Shown: in pieces, positions 18,226 to 27,995 of the stretch
Numbering within the stretch: the stretch's first letter is position 1
Layout of the letters: every line of letters starts with the position of its first letter
Assembly: GCF_016765695.1 (NCBI RefSeq)
Contig: NZ_JAETGO010000068.1
Coordinates: 42,342 to 106,341 of the forward strand
Length of the DNA stretch: 64,000 nucleotides
From: Sporosalibacterium faouarense
Lineage (GTDB): Bacteria; Bacillota; Clostridia; Tissierellales; VENL01
Direction: 5' to 3'
Program-made: the position numbers and the translations under genes
Notes under the pieces: generated by a model
Database searches by the model: none
Seen by the model: only the letters and a program-made list of their open reading frames with translations
What the model was told of the DNA's origin: nothing

Positions 18226-19689
18226 ATGAATAATGTATATCTTAAAATTATCACAGTTATAATAATTTCTTTGTCTCTTAGTTCTTGTAGCAACTCTATC
18301 AATTATATAGAGGTTTCAAGTGATGATTTTGATGATAAAGTTATTAATCCTTTTCCCGAAGTATTAACTAAAGAAATAGATTTATATTTCGGCAAGTTAT
18401 CTCCTTCCAGAATTTCAAGTCTTTATAAAGAAGCTGCCACTATAGAATATTCACCTGGACATTTAGAAGAAGCAGTTCTATCTGCCCTCAAATCGGGGCC
18501 TAAGAATAATATTCTATTCAAAAATATTATGGCTCCTCATTTAGAAATTCTAGACGTTAACGTAGCTAAAGAAAGTATCTTTGTTAATTTTTCAAGTAAG
18601 AACCTTTATGGTGGTAAGAAAGAAGAGTCTTTACTAATTGCCTCTATTGTTAAAACACTAACTGAAATGGGTGAAATTAGCAAAGTTTATTTCTTGGTCG
18701 ATGGAAAAAAAACTGATTCTCTTATGGGTAACATAGCTACTCAGAATTATTTTACTAAGGATTCTGTTGACATATTACTTAAAGACCAAGAGTCTTTATA
18801 TCCACTTACCCTTTGGTTTCCAGATAAAAATGGTGACTTTTATTCAAAGTTAGTTAAAGAAGTGAGGTTAATTAATCATTCTCCTAATCCTAAAACGGTT
18901 ATAGGAAATCTTTTAATTGGTCCTACAAGCCCTGTGGCAAAGGGATGCATTCCATCAAATATAGAAATTCTAGATGTTTGGTCAGAAACAAGTACTACAT
19001 ATGTAAATCTTTCTAGCAAAAACCTCTTTTTATATAAAGGAAATTATTCTATAGAATACAATATACAAAATTCCATTACTAAATCTCTATTACAACTAGA
19101 TAGTACAGACAAGGTAGTTTTCTTAATAAATGGGAAAAAAGGTTTTAGATTGATAGAGAAAATTGCTATTGATGAACCTTTTACTGAATCCGATTTTGTA
19201 GTTAAGGATGATGTTCCTCCTTCAACTGATAAGAAAAATTTCGTAGCAAATATATACCATCCTACATCATCTAATGTGCCTTTAGAATTCGTTAGGTGGG
19301 AAAGATCTTTCTTATCTTCTCCTACCCCAGTAGATATTATTTCCAGTTTGTTGATTACGCCACCACATCAAGAAATTGATCCGAATTTTACATTACCATA
19401 TATTGTGAATATTACTCAAGAAAACACTACCATATTTATTAATTTTTCCAGTGGTGACCTAGAGTTATACAAAGATACTTACAAAGGTATAGAGATGGAC
19501 ATTATATCTTCAATAGTTAAAAGTCTTTGTGATTTAGATTCTGTAGAAAATGTTATGTTTCTTATAGACGGACATAAGAGCAATATATTTATAGAAAAAG
19601 TAAGAATTGATACTCCAATAAATAATGAGACTCTTAGTGAAATTACTCGCCCCCTATATGATCCTAATATCGATGACTTTAAAAGCTAG
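18226..19689 (+). CDS. Lipoprotein with three tandem GerMN domains
   Basis: A 487-residue protein with a lipoprotein signal (LSLSSCSN, Cys at about residue 21) and three GerMN-like units. Each has a xxILDVxxxxxxxxVNxSS strand pair followed by a helix and VxFLxxGxK (at about residues 107-165, 245-306 and 394-455). GerMN domains occur in the B. subtilis spore germination/sporulation protein GerM, which has two and helps assemble mother-cell complexes, and in lipoproteins encoded with two-component systems such as LpqB/MtrAB. Three units is longer than usual. It is convergent with a histidine kinase/response regulator pair. The RBS is AAGGAGGAG. Confidence 0.8.
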   Translation: MNNVYLKIITVIIISLSLSSCSNSINYIEVSSDDFDDKVINPFPEVLTKEIDLYFGKLSPSRISSLYKEAATIEYSPGHLEEAVLSALKSGPKNNILFKNIMAPHLEILDVNVAKESIFVNFSSKNLYGGKKEESLLIASIVKTLTEMGEISKVYFLVDGKKTDSLMGNIATQNYFTKDSVDILLKDQESLYPLTLWFPDKNGDFYSKLVKEVRLINHSPNPKTVIGNLLIGPTSPVAKGCIPSNIEILDVWSETSTTYVNLSSKNLFLYKGNYSIEYNIQNSITKSLLQLDSTDKVVFLINGKKGFRLIEKIAIDEPFTESDFVVKDDVPPSTDKKNFVANIYHPTSSNVPLEFVRWERSFLSSPTPVDIISSLLITPPHQEIDPNFTLPYIVNITQENTTIFINFSSGDLELYKDTYKGIEMDIISSIVKSLCDLDSVENVMFLIDGHKSNIFIEKVRIDTPINNETLSEITRPLYDPNIDDFKS

Positions 19690-19714
19690 ACCTTAAGTAT
19701 AAGATCTAGCTTTT
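19681..19714. terminator. Bidirectional terminator between GerMN gene and histidine kinase
   Basis: Arms AAAAGCTAGA and TCTAGCTTTT with a further inner CTT/AAG pairing. The GerMN stop codon lies inside the left arm; A- and T-runs on both sides allow use in both directions. Confidence 0.8.
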
Positions 19715-19716
19715 GT

Positions 19717-21090
19717 TTAACCAATTTCAATTATAAACTCAGTTCCTTTTCCCAATTGACTATTTACCGTAATAGACCATTGATGCAAATCTATAATTTT
19801 TTTAACTATATATAGACCGATACCACTTCCGCCTTTTTCATTTTTTCTAGATTTATCTACTCTATAAAAATTGTCAAAGATTAAATTAATATCTTCTTTG
19901 GGAATACCTTGCCCAGAATCTCTAACTATCAACATTTTCCTCCACATTTTTTCTCTGTAACTTATTTCAACATACCCATTATCTCTATTATATTTGATCC
20001 CATTATCTATTAAATTAATAATTACTTCCTTGAACTTATACTTATCAGCTACTATTACAATATCCTCTTTACACTTATTTATTATATTAATATTTTTTTC
20101 ATTAGTTAATGGTTCAAACATTCTTATTATTCTTTGTATTTCTAAATAGAGATTCATAGGTTCTTTCTTTATTTTTTCTTCCTCTAGCCTAGCTACTGCC
20201 AATAATGATTTTACTAATCCAGATAGTCTATCAATCTCAACATTTACATCGGTTAGATACTCATTATATGTATCTATATCATTCTTACTGTTTATTAGAG
20301 ATTCGATTAAAGCTTTTATTGATGCTAGAGGTGTCTTTAATTCATGGGAAACATTTGTTATAAACCTTCTCCTATTTTCGTCAAGCTTATATAGCTCCTC
20401 ACTCATTTTATTAAATGTTAAGGCTAATTTTCCTATTTCATCTTTCCTTGTGATATCAACTTTTGTATTTAGCTGACCTTTAAGAATACTTTGCGAAGCA
20501 TCAGTAAGCTTACTTACAGGCTTGGTTATTTTCTTGCCAGTAAAAATTAATAGTACAAATGCTATTATTATCGCTATAACTGATATCCCTGCTGCTTGGT
20601 TTCTCAAGCTTTGTACATCTTGCTTAATATGAGTTACGCTTGTGGAAATAAGCACGACTCCTACAACTTCATTTATTTGTAAAATGGGAGCTGTTATTAT
20701 CATTATATACTCATTATCCATTTTATAATATCCCATAGACTCCTCTTTATTGTCTATAGAGCTCGTCATTTCTTTATTAGTTATCTTTTCACCTATAATC
20801 TTATTATACTCATCAGATATAACATATCCATCAGAGTTAAGCACTAGAATCCTTCCATCAATACTTTTTCCATACTCAGGCGTCTTATCTATTAATGAAG
20901 TAATATTTGACATATCATCCTTTAATAAATTACTAAACATATTGACATATGACAGATATTCAATCTCATTTTTCTTAAACTGATTATCTTCATACTTAAA
21001 CATAAGTATAAATATTAAATACACAATAGTAATAATTATGATTAATCCATATAAAAAAGTCATCTTTATACTTAATTTATTAAACATCAT
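19717..21090 (-). CDS. Sensor histidine kinase (HAMP, HisKA, HATPase)
   Basis: A 457-residue membrane kinase. TM1 is at about residues 10-30 and an extracytoplasmic sensor at about 31-165, followed by TM2 (about 168-188) and a HAMP region (KPVSKLTDASQSI). The H-box is NVSHELKTPLAS (His about 250), then an N-box with NLIDNGIKYNRDNG and G-boxes DSGQGIP and GGSGIGLYIVKK. It phosphorylates the response regulator whose gene overlaps it by 4 bp upstream. The signal is unknown. Confidence 0.94.
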   Translation of the reverse strand: MMFNKLSIKMTFLYGLIIIITIVYLIFILMFKYEDNQFKKNEIEYLSYVNMFSNLLKDDMSNITSLIDKTPEYGKSIDGRILVLNSDGYVISDEYNKIIGEKITNKEMTSSIDNKEESMGYYKMDNEYIMIITAPILQINEVVGVVLISTSVTHIKQDVQSLRNQAAGISVIAIIIAFVLLIFTGKKITKPVSKLTDASQSILKGQLNTKVDITRKDEIGKLALTFNKMSEELYKLDENRRRFITNVSHELKTPLASIKALIESLINSKNDIDTYNEYLTDVNVEIDRLSGLVKSLLAVARLEEEKIKKEPMNLYLEIQRIIRMFEPLTNEKNINIINKCKEDIVIVADKYKFKEVIINLIDNGIKYNRDNGYVEISYREKMWRKMLIVRDSGQGIPKEDINLIFDNFYRVDKSRKNEKGGSGIGLYIVKKIIDLHQWSITVNSQLGKGTEFIIEIG

Positions 21091-21767
21091 AACCTATCCT
21101 TTTTAACATAGTACCCAACACCCCATTTCGTAAGAATTACTTTAGGATTTGATGGATCCTCTTCTATCTTTTCTCGAAGTTTGCTAATATGTACATCGAC
21201 AGTTCTAGTATCTAAACCTGGTTCATTCCATACATGTTCATATAAACTTTGTCTTGAAAAAACTATTCCCTGATTACTAAAAAATATATTTAATATATCG
21301 AATTCTTTAGCAGTCAATGTTACCTCCTTATCATCTATGAAAAATGCTCTTTCTAGAGGGTATAGTTTTAGATTATGAACTTTAATCACATTATTTTCTC
21401 TTTGATTCTTTTTAAATCTTCTATGTACTGCCTTAATTCTCGCTATCAATTCCCTTGTGTGAAATGGCTTAGTCATATAATCATCGGCTCCCATTTCTAG
21501 TCCCAATATTTTATCTATATAATCATCTTTAGCTGTCAACATAATTATTGGTATATCCTTGTTACTTCTTATTATCTTACAAACAGTCATTCCGTCTATT
21601 TCCGGAAGCATTAAATCCAATACTATTAAGTCTACCTTTTCATATTTAACTATATTTATTGCTTCATTGCCATCATATGCAGTGAAAACTTCAAAACCTT
21701 CTTGCTCTAAACTATTCTTTAGCCCCTTAACTAATAGTCTTTCATCATCAACTAGTAAAATATTCAA
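21087..21767 (-). CDS. OmpR/PhoB-family response regulator
   Basis: A 226-residue regulator. The receiver has the acidic pair at LLVDDER, phospho-acceptor Asp in LIVLDLMLPE (about 51) and Lys in MTKPFHTREL (about 101). The C-terminal winged helix has RTVDVHISKLREKI. Its stop overlaps the histidine kinase start by 4 bp (ATGA), forming one two-component operon with its own upstream region at 21768-21955. Confidence 0.95.
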   Translation of the reverse strand: MNILLVDDERLLVKGLKNSLEQEGFEVFTAYDGNEAINIVKYEKVDLIVLDLMLPEIDGMTVCKIIRSNKDIPIIMLTAKDDYIDKILGLEMGADDYMTKPFHTRELIARIKAVHRRFKKNQRENNVIKVHNLKLYPLERAFFIDDKEVTLTAKEFDILNIFFSNQGIVFSRQSLYEHVWNEPGLDTRTVDVHISKLREKIEEDPSNPKVILTKWGVGYYVKKDRL

Positions 21768-21955
21768 AGCAATTCCCCCTTTTGCTATACTATTTTTAGT
21801 TTACCATAAAATAACATGATTTTTTATATTTCTTAACTATTTTTATTCCTTTTGATTTACAATATTATTATACATTATTAAAATAAAAAGGATTTCTATT
21901 GATATTATTAGAATACTTATAATAATAATTTCAATTTTGAAAGGAGGTTTATGTT

Positions 21956-23242
21956 TTGAAAGATACATCGTTAGATAATTTAAAAAAGAAAAGAACCATT
22001 AGAGGTTGGGTTATGTATGATTGGGCTAATTCAGCTTTTGCTACAACTATAATGGCTGCTGTACTGCCTATATTCTATACCGATGTAGCTGCCTCAGGCC
22101 TAGAAAACACTAAAGCCACATCTTATTGGGGCTATACAACATCTATTGCTATGCTTATAATAGCAATTCTAGTTCCAATCTTAGGAGCAATCTCCGACCA
22201 CTCAAAAGCCAAAAAGAAATTCTTGCGTTTTTTTGCTTTCATGGGAATTATAGCAACTTCTTTACTAATATTTGTAAGCACTGGTGACTATTTACTATGT
22301 TCAGTGCTGTTTATATTTGGAAATATAGGCTTTTCAGGTGCAAATGTATTTTATGATAGTTTTCTTCCTGTAATTGCCGATAAAGATGAAATTGATTATG
22401 TTTCATCAAAAGGTTTCGCCATGGGTTATCTAGGTGGTGGACTTCTACTTATTGTAAATTTACTAATGATTCAAATGCCTCATCTATTCTTCATACCTAA
22501 TACACTATGGGCTACTCGAATTTCTTTTTTAACAGTTGGTATTTGGTGGTTTATATTCTCAATTCCATTATTAAGAAATCTTAAAGAAGAAGGAGTACCA
22601 GAAGATAAAAATAACAAATCCTACGTAGCCATAGGCTTTTCAAGAATTTTTAAAACCTTTAAAGAGATAAAAAAATACAAGGAATTATTTAAGTTCCTTA
22701 TGGCGTTTTGGCTATATAATGATGGAATAGGAACTATTATGAGGATGGCTACTATTTACGGAAGAGAAATAGGTATTGGAAAAACTGATCTTATTGGAGC
22801 CCTATTATTAACTCAATTTGTTGGTTTTCCATTCTCCTTTCTATTTGGGTATATTGCTAAAAAGATAGGAGCCAAAAAATCTATTTACATCTCTTTAACT
22901 GTATATATTATTATAGTTACATGGGGATATTTCTTAGATTCTGCATTAGATTTCTGGATATTAGCTGTTCTAGTGGGAACCGTTCAAGGTGGAAGTCAGG
23001 CTTTAAGTAGATCTCTATATGGATCCATGGTTCCGAAGAATAAATCAGCAGAGTTTTACGGTTTCTTAGGTATATCAAGCAAATTTGCAGCTATCTTTGG
23101 TCCCTTTACCTTTGCTCTAGTTGCAGATTTAACTGGCTCAAGTAGATATGGCATATTCTCGCTTATATTGTTCTTTATAGTTGGACTTATAATTCTTTCA
23201 AGGGTAAATGAAGATGAAGGTAGGAAAGTTGCTCAACTATAA
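21956..23242 (+). CDS. MFS transporter, UMF1/Atg22-like
   Basis: A 428-residue protein with about 12 hydrophobic segments. The opening RGWVMYDWANSAFATTIMAA is the hallmark of the UMF1 (Atg22-like) branch of the major facilitator superfamily, whose yeast member exports amino acids from vacuoles. GGSQALSRSLYGSMVPKNKS in the second half is another family motif. The start is TTG at 21956, placed 8 bases after AAGGAGG; an upstream ATG in another frame stops after two codons. It is a single gene, and bacterial substrates are unknown. Confidence 0.88.
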   Translation: MKDTSLDNLKKKRTIRGWVMYDWANSAFATTIMAAVLPIFYTDVAASGLENTKATSYWGYTTSIAMLIIAILVPILGAISDHSKAKKKFLRFFAFMGIIATSLLIFVSTGDYLLCSVLFIFGNIGFSGANVFYDSFLPVIADKDEIDYVSSKGFAMGYLGGGLLLIVNLLMIQMPHLFFIPNTLWATRISFLTVGIWWFIFSIPLLRNLKEEGVPEDKNNKSYVAIGFSRIFKTFKEIKKYKELFKFLMAFWLYNDGIGTIMRMATIYGREIGIGKTDLIGALLLTQFVGFPFSFLFGYIAKKIGAKKSIYISLTVYIIIVTWGYFLDSALDFWILAVLVGTVQGGSQALSRSLYGSMVPKNKSAEFYGFLGISSKFAAIFGPFTFALVADLTGSSRYGIFSLILFFIVGLIILSRVNEDEGRKVAQL

Positions 23243-23317
23243 TATGTACTATAAAAGAACAAATCTAAATATTACGTAAGACAATCCTAATTTGTATAGA
23301 AGTAAGGCTCAATAAGT

Positions 23318-23343
23318 AAACCCACGATGATCATCGTGGGTTT
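23318..23343. terminator. Bidirectional terminator after MFS gene
   Basis: A perfect 26-bp palindrome with arms AAACCCACGATGA / TCATCGTGGGTTT, between the convergent MFS and nucleotidase genes. Confidence 0.8.
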
Positions 23344-23349
23344 TATATA

Positions 23350-23949
23350 TTACGCTATTCCTTGGCAGTTTTTGTTTTGAACCAGAGTTGAAGCATATCT
23401 ATTGATTTCTCTAAAAATTTCTTTCCAATTTCTCACTCTTGTCATTCCTGGCATAATAGGATATCTATTATAATAGCAATCTATTAATAGTACTTTATAT
23501 CCAGCCATTGACAATTGTAATGCATTCTCATACCTATCTTCTATAAATACATGACAGCCTAAATCCTTTGCTTTATCAACCTTATAATGACTACCTAGTA
23601 AAAATAACTGGGCTTGTGGAAGTCTTTTTTCAACTAACCAATCTTTTGTTATCTCAGTCATTTTTTCTTCCCTTGCAGTTACATAGTAAATATTATGTTC
23701 ATCATGTATTTTATGAAGTATTTCATAGGCATTTTCTCTTATAGTTGCTCTTCTATGAACTTCCTTACCCCATTTTTCATAAAATTTTAAATAATCTTCT
23801 CTAGGGATATTTAAAACCTTGTGTATTTCATATTCAGTTACATCTTCTGGCTGTAGATTCACCTTAAAATATTCATTAGCTATGTCTATCCAACAATACG
23901 GCTCTGTTATGGTTCCATCAATGTCTATGCAAATATTTAATCCTGTCAT
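23350..23949 (-). CDS. HAD-family nucleotidase-like protein
   Basis: A 199-residue haloacid dehalogenase-fold protein. Motif I is CIDIDGTIT (nucleophile Asp about 9, acid Asp about 11), motif II YYVTAREEK and the motif III/IV region VFIEDRYENA. The size and motif I resemble the 5'(3')-deoxyribonucleotidase (NT5C) group. The C-terminus RYPIMPGMTRVRNWKEI fits the same group. It is probably a phosphatase for nucleotides or another small phosphate ester. Single gene, start ATG with GGAGGG. Confidence 0.78.
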   Translation of the reverse strand: MTGLNICIDIDGTITEPYCWIDIANEYFKVNLQPEDVTEYEIHKVLNIPREDYLKFYEKWGKEVHRRATIRENAYEILHKIHDEHNIYYVTAREEKMTEITKDWLVEKRLPQAQLFLLGSHYKVDKAKDLGCHVFIEDRYENALQLSMAGYKVLLIDCYYNRYPIMPGMTRVRNWKEIFREINRYASTLVQNKNCQGIA

Positions 23950-24102
23950 AATATCCCTCCTATATGTTTTAGTTATATATTAACAATCCATATTTAATCC
24001 AATATTATAGTTAAATTAATTTATAGTTAAATATTATTGTCTTATATTCCCTACTTTTAAATTATGATATACTGAAATAGTTAATCAGAGAGGAGAGAAA
24101 TC

Positions 24103-25449
24103 ATGACAAGAAATATCCCATTAAGTCATTCTATCACTTCAATAATTTCTACTTTAATTTTAATAATTTCATCTGTTTTACTCGGTTATTCTGCTTTCTG
24201 GGGTATACTAGGCGGAATTATAGTTTGTGTAATATTTAGTAAAATAAATGGATTTAGTTTTATCAATATTCTAGATATGGCCTATAATGGTATTAAGTCA
24301 GCCTATATTGTTCTAATAATTATGATATTAATAGGTATTATTATCTCTATTTGGATGGGTAGTGGTACAATTCCAGCACTTATGTATTATGGATTTAATT
24401 ATTTATCGAATACTAATTTCACCTTAGCTACATTTATTATTTCTAGTTTCATATCACTAATTTTAGGTACTAGCGTAGGCACCATAAGTACAGCAGGGAT
24501 TCCCTTAATGGGAATTGGCATCGGTATAGGTGTTCCACCATATGTAACGGCTGGAGCAATAGTTTCAGGAGCTTTCCTCGGAGATAGAACCTCGCCTATG
24601 TCAAGTAGTGCAAATCTTACAGCCGTAATTACAGATACAGATCTCTATGAAAATATTAAATACATGATTGTAACCCTGATTCCAGTTCTCATATTCTCAT
24701 TATTATTCTATTATCTCATAGGGAAAAATTATGTTTTGACTCAAAATGTATTAGGAGAAATAAGCACTATCAAATCCCTTATTAATGATAATTTTAATAT
24801 CAGTCCTTTACTATTATTGCCACCAGTAGTAATAATAGTAATGTCACTATTAAAAGTTAATATTAAGTATAATTTGATCTCAGGCATAATCTTAGGAATA
24901 CTTCTATCCTTTATATATCAAAATAGTAACATATACGAAATTATACAGACTGCCATATTCGGCTTTAATAGCTCTAACCCAAATATAAATGAAATCATTT
25001 CAGGTGGAGGATTTATAGCTATGAAGGGAATTCTATCTATAGTTGGTGGTGCAACAGCATTGTATGGTATCTTAGAAGGTACAAATATGATTAAACCTAT
25101 TATAAATTCCTTTATAAAGAATATTAATACCATTCCTTCTTTAATTATAAAAACATGTATATTAAGTATACTTATGGATATCATCACTCTTAACCAAACC
25201 TTATCCATAATAGTCCCAGGAAAATCTATGAAAAATACTTATAAAGAACTTAACGTATCTAACAATATATTAGCCCGTACCATTGGAGATTCTGGAACTG
25301 TTGTAGCACCTTTAATCCCTTGGAATATTAATGGATTAGTTATATCAGTGGCACTAGGTGCAAGTGTAATTAAATACGCTCCATTTGCTATCTTATGCTA
25401 TTTATTACCACTGTCTACTATGGTATTAAGTTATTTTGAAAAAAAGTGA
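24103..25449 (+). CDS. nhaC: Na+/H+ antiporter NhaC family
   Basis: A 448-residue multi-pass protein with the NhaC signature GTSVGTISTAGIPLMGIG, then GAIVSGAFLGDRTSPMSSSA (residues about 155-175), and in the second half DIITLNQTLSIIVPGK and ARTIGDSGTVVAPLIPWN. Members exchange Na+ for H+, or amino-acid anions such as malate/lactate in the MleN branch. The stop codon lies inside the terminator palindrome. The ATG has an AGAGGAGAG site. Confidence 0.9.
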   Translation: MTRNIPLSHSITSIISTLILIISSVLLGYSAFWGILGGIIVCVIFSKINGFSFINILDMAYNGIKSAYIVLIIMILIGIIISIWMGSGTIPALMYYGFNYLSNTNFTLATFIISSFISLILGTSVGTISTAGIPLMGIGIGIGVPPYVTAGAIVSGAFLGDRTSPMSSSANLTAVITDTDLYENIKYMIVTLIPVLIFSLLFYYLIGKNYVLTQNVLGEISTIKSLINDNFNISPLLLLPPVVIIVMSLLKVNIKYNLISGIILGILLSFIYQNSNIYEIIQTAIFGFNSSNPNINEIISGGGFIAMKGILSIVGGATALYGILEGTNMIKPIINSFIKNINTIPSLIIKTCILSILMDIITLNQTLSIIVPGKSMKNTYKELNVSNNILARTIGDSGTVVAPLIPWNINGLVISVALGASVIKYAPFAILCYLLPLSTMVLSYFEKK

Positions 25450-25476
25450 GATCAGATTAATCTGATCTCACTTTTT
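25441..25476. terminator. Bidirectional terminator shared by nhaC and GGDEF-EAL gene
   Basis: A perfect 36-bp palindrome (18-nt arms starting AAAAAGTGAGATCAGATT). It overlaps the nhaC stop codon and directly abuts the stop of the convergent gene. Confidence 0.85.
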
Positions 25477-27867
25477 TTACTCATCTAAGGTTATTGCCAC
25501 CTCATCAAATCCATCAAGCATCTCTTTTAGTGTGCCCATACTTACTGGTTTGCTAAATAAATATCCTTGCATATACTTACAGTCAAGCTTCTTCAAAAAA
25601 TCTAATTCCATCTCAGTCTCTACCCCTTCTGCAATTACATCAAGGTTTAGATTTTGTGCTATAGCGATAATTGATGACACAATCGCAGCATTCTTTGAAT
25701 GCTCAGTTATGTCCTTTACAAAAGATTGATCTATCTTTAAATTATCTATGGCAAATTCTTTTAAATATCTAAGTGACGAGTATCCAGTTCCAAAATCGTC
25801 AATTGAAATGCTTATACCCATTTTCTTTAATGCCTCTAATGTCTCAATAGTATAATTAGTATTAGTAACTGCCATTGATTCAGTAATCTCAAGCTTTAGA
25901 AACTTAGGATCAAAATCTGTTTCCTTTATTATTCTTGCCACTTTATCTATAAAACCTTCTTCTTTAAATTGTATTGCCGATATATTTACTGATATAAATA
26001 GATTCTGATTATACTGCTCTTGCAATTGCTTTGCTTCAATACACGCAGTTTCTAATATTTTTTCTCCCAAAGGAATAATAAGTCCATTTTCTTCCGCTAT
26101 AGGTATAAACTTAGCTGGTGAAATCATTCCTAATTTGGGATGCATCCACCTAACTAAGGCTTCCATACCCTCAATTCTTCTACTCTGACCATTTACTATT
26201 GGTTGATAATATAGTATAAACTCATTATTTTTTAAAGCATATCTCATGCTGGCATCAAGGGCTATTTCCTCCAGTAAAGATTCTTTCATAGATGGGGAAT
26301 ATAGTTGATATGTATTTCCTCCCATATCCTTAGCTCTATGCATAGCAATATTCGCATTCTTTAATAATGAAAATTCATCTTCTCCATCTTTGGGGTAGAA
26401 GGATATACCAATGCTGTATGTCACAAATAGTTCATGATCTTCTACTGTTCTAGGAGACTTAATCTTCCTAATCAAGTCTTCAACTAAAGTTATTACTTTC
26501 TTTATATTTGTAACTTCTGGTATAAGTATTCCGTATTCATCTCCACCAATACGAGATATTACATTTTCTTTCTTCAATAGTCCCTTTAACTCTACTGCCA
26601 CCTGTTCCAGAAGTTTATCTCCTAATTCATGTCCAAAAGTATCATTAACTTTCTTAAATTTATCCATACCTATCACAACAACTGCTAATCTCTCATCATT
26701 TCTTTTACAATGGGCTATTGATAGATTTAGCTGATTTGTAAAAACATCTCTATTGGGTAATCCCGTTAAGTTATCGTAGTAGGTTAGACGTGTTATTTTA
26801 TCCATCATTTTATTAAAACTTCTGCTAGCTTGTCCTATTTCATCATCTGTTATATTCTTAGCTCTAACTGTCATATCTCCATTGGCTGCCTTTACAAACA
26901 TATTTTTTAAGTTAATTATCGGCCTTGAAATTGTTTTAACAAAAATACTACCAAAAATATATGCTAATATTATACTTAAGATACCAATAAAAATAAGATA
27001 TTTATTCATACTCTCTATAGGTGAATACACATATCCAATAGGAATTTTCGTTATGATACTCCAGTTATTTGTATTAGGTATTCTATTGAAAAAGTATAAA
27101 CTTTCTTTTCCCCTAAAATAAAATCTAAAGAAACCTTTTTCTTCTACCATATTTTTCTTTACAGCAGTTACCATTTCTTCAGTCATAACTTCAGAAGATA
27201 TCATAATATTTTCCTTCATACATATATTAGAATCAGGATGGGCAAAAATCAGACCTTTACCTGTAGCCAAAAAAGAATATGAGCTATCATAATCTACTCT
27301 AAAATCCCTAATATATGCATACATGCTCTTTAAATCAATGGCTCCACCAAGTATTCCAACTCTATTTCCACTTTCATCTTCTATAGGTGAAAATATAAAG
27401 AAAGCAGCTTTTGACTCTGTGTTTGTAGATATCGGATCAGAAATTGTTGTTTTTCCATACATATTTTCTTCTATGAGCTTTCGAAGTGTCGAATTATTAT
27501 AGCTATAATCTGATGTAGAATAGTAGTTTCCTCTTGTATCTGCAATAAATAAATATTCATACATATTGTTTCCCATATTCAATTGTTTGTCAAAAAGAGA
27601 ATTGATATTATCCCATTCTAAATTCTCCACAAATGGACTTTGAGCAAATATGTCCATTTCACTTCTTCTTTCACTAATCCAATAATTTATATATTCTGAA
27701 TAAGCAGTAGCATCCTTCTGCCCTTCTGTATTCACAATATCCTTTATACTATTAGCTGAAAGCCTATATGCCATTACTATTGGAAGTGCTGTTATTATAA
27801 TAACCGTTGTAAAAAATAAAATTAGAAACTTTCCTTTTATGCCTTTAAAGCTTCTCATTCTATACAC
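25477..27867 (-). CDS. Cache-HAMP-GGDEF-EAL cyclic-di-GMP enzyme
   Basis: A 796-residue membrane signalling protein. It has TM1 (about residues 13-33), an extracellular double-Cache sensor (about 40-285), TM2 (about 290-310), HAMP (about 312-365), GGDEF (about 372-530) and EAL (about 545-785). The cyclase signature is RIGGDEYGIL (GGDEY, an active variant). The phosphodiesterase residues appear intact: EALVRW, ITESMAV, DDFGTGYSS, KIDQSF and AEGVET. Both activities may be present, with net direction set by the Cache ligand. It regulates motility/attachment in clostridia in general; no target is visible here. Confidence 0.95.
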   Translation of the reverse strand: MYRMRSFKGIKGKFLILFFTTVIIITALPIVMAYRLSANSIKDIVNTEGQKDATAYSEYINYWISERRSEMDIFAQSPFVENLEWDNINSLFDKQLNMGNNMYEYLFIADTRGNYYSTSDYSYNNSTLRKLIEENMYGKTTISDPISTNTESKAAFFIFSPIEDESGNRVGILGGAIDLKSMYAYIRDFRVDYDSSYSFLATGKGLIFAHPDSNICMKENIMISSEVMTEEMVTAVKKNMVEEKGFFRFYFRGKESLYFFNRIPNTNNWSIITKIPIGYVYSPIESMNKYLIFIGILSIILAYIFGSIFVKTISRPIINLKNMFVKAANGDMTVRAKNITDDEIGQASRSFNKMMDKITRLTYYDNLTGLPNRDVFTNQLNLSIAHCKRNDERLAVVVIGMDKFKKVNDTFGHELGDKLLEQVAVELKGLLKKENVISRIGGDEYGILIPEVTNIKKVITLVEDLIRKIKSPRTVEDHELFVTYSIGISFYPKDGEDEFSLLKNANIAMHRAKDMGGNTYQLYSPSMKESLLEEIALDASMRYALKNNEFILYYQPIVNGQSRRIEGMEALVRWMHPKLGMISPAKFIPIAEENGLIIPLGEKILETACIEAKQLQEQYNQNLFISVNISAIQFKEEGFIDKVARIIKETDFDPKFLKLEITESMAVTNTNYTIETLEALKKMGISISIDDFGTGYSSLRYLKEFAIDNLKIDQSFVKDITEHSKNAAIVSSIIAIAQNLNLDVIAEGVETEMELDFLKKLDCKYMQGYLFSKPVSMGTLKEMLDGFDEVAITLDE

Positions 27868-27995
27868 CTATGGTTCTTAACCTTTAATTTATTCATCATA
27901 TAGTATATTTCCCCTTTGATATATTCAGTTCTAATTATATAGTTACTAATAGTGTATCTTTTTTTAAAATTTTTTTACAAATATCATTACCTATC

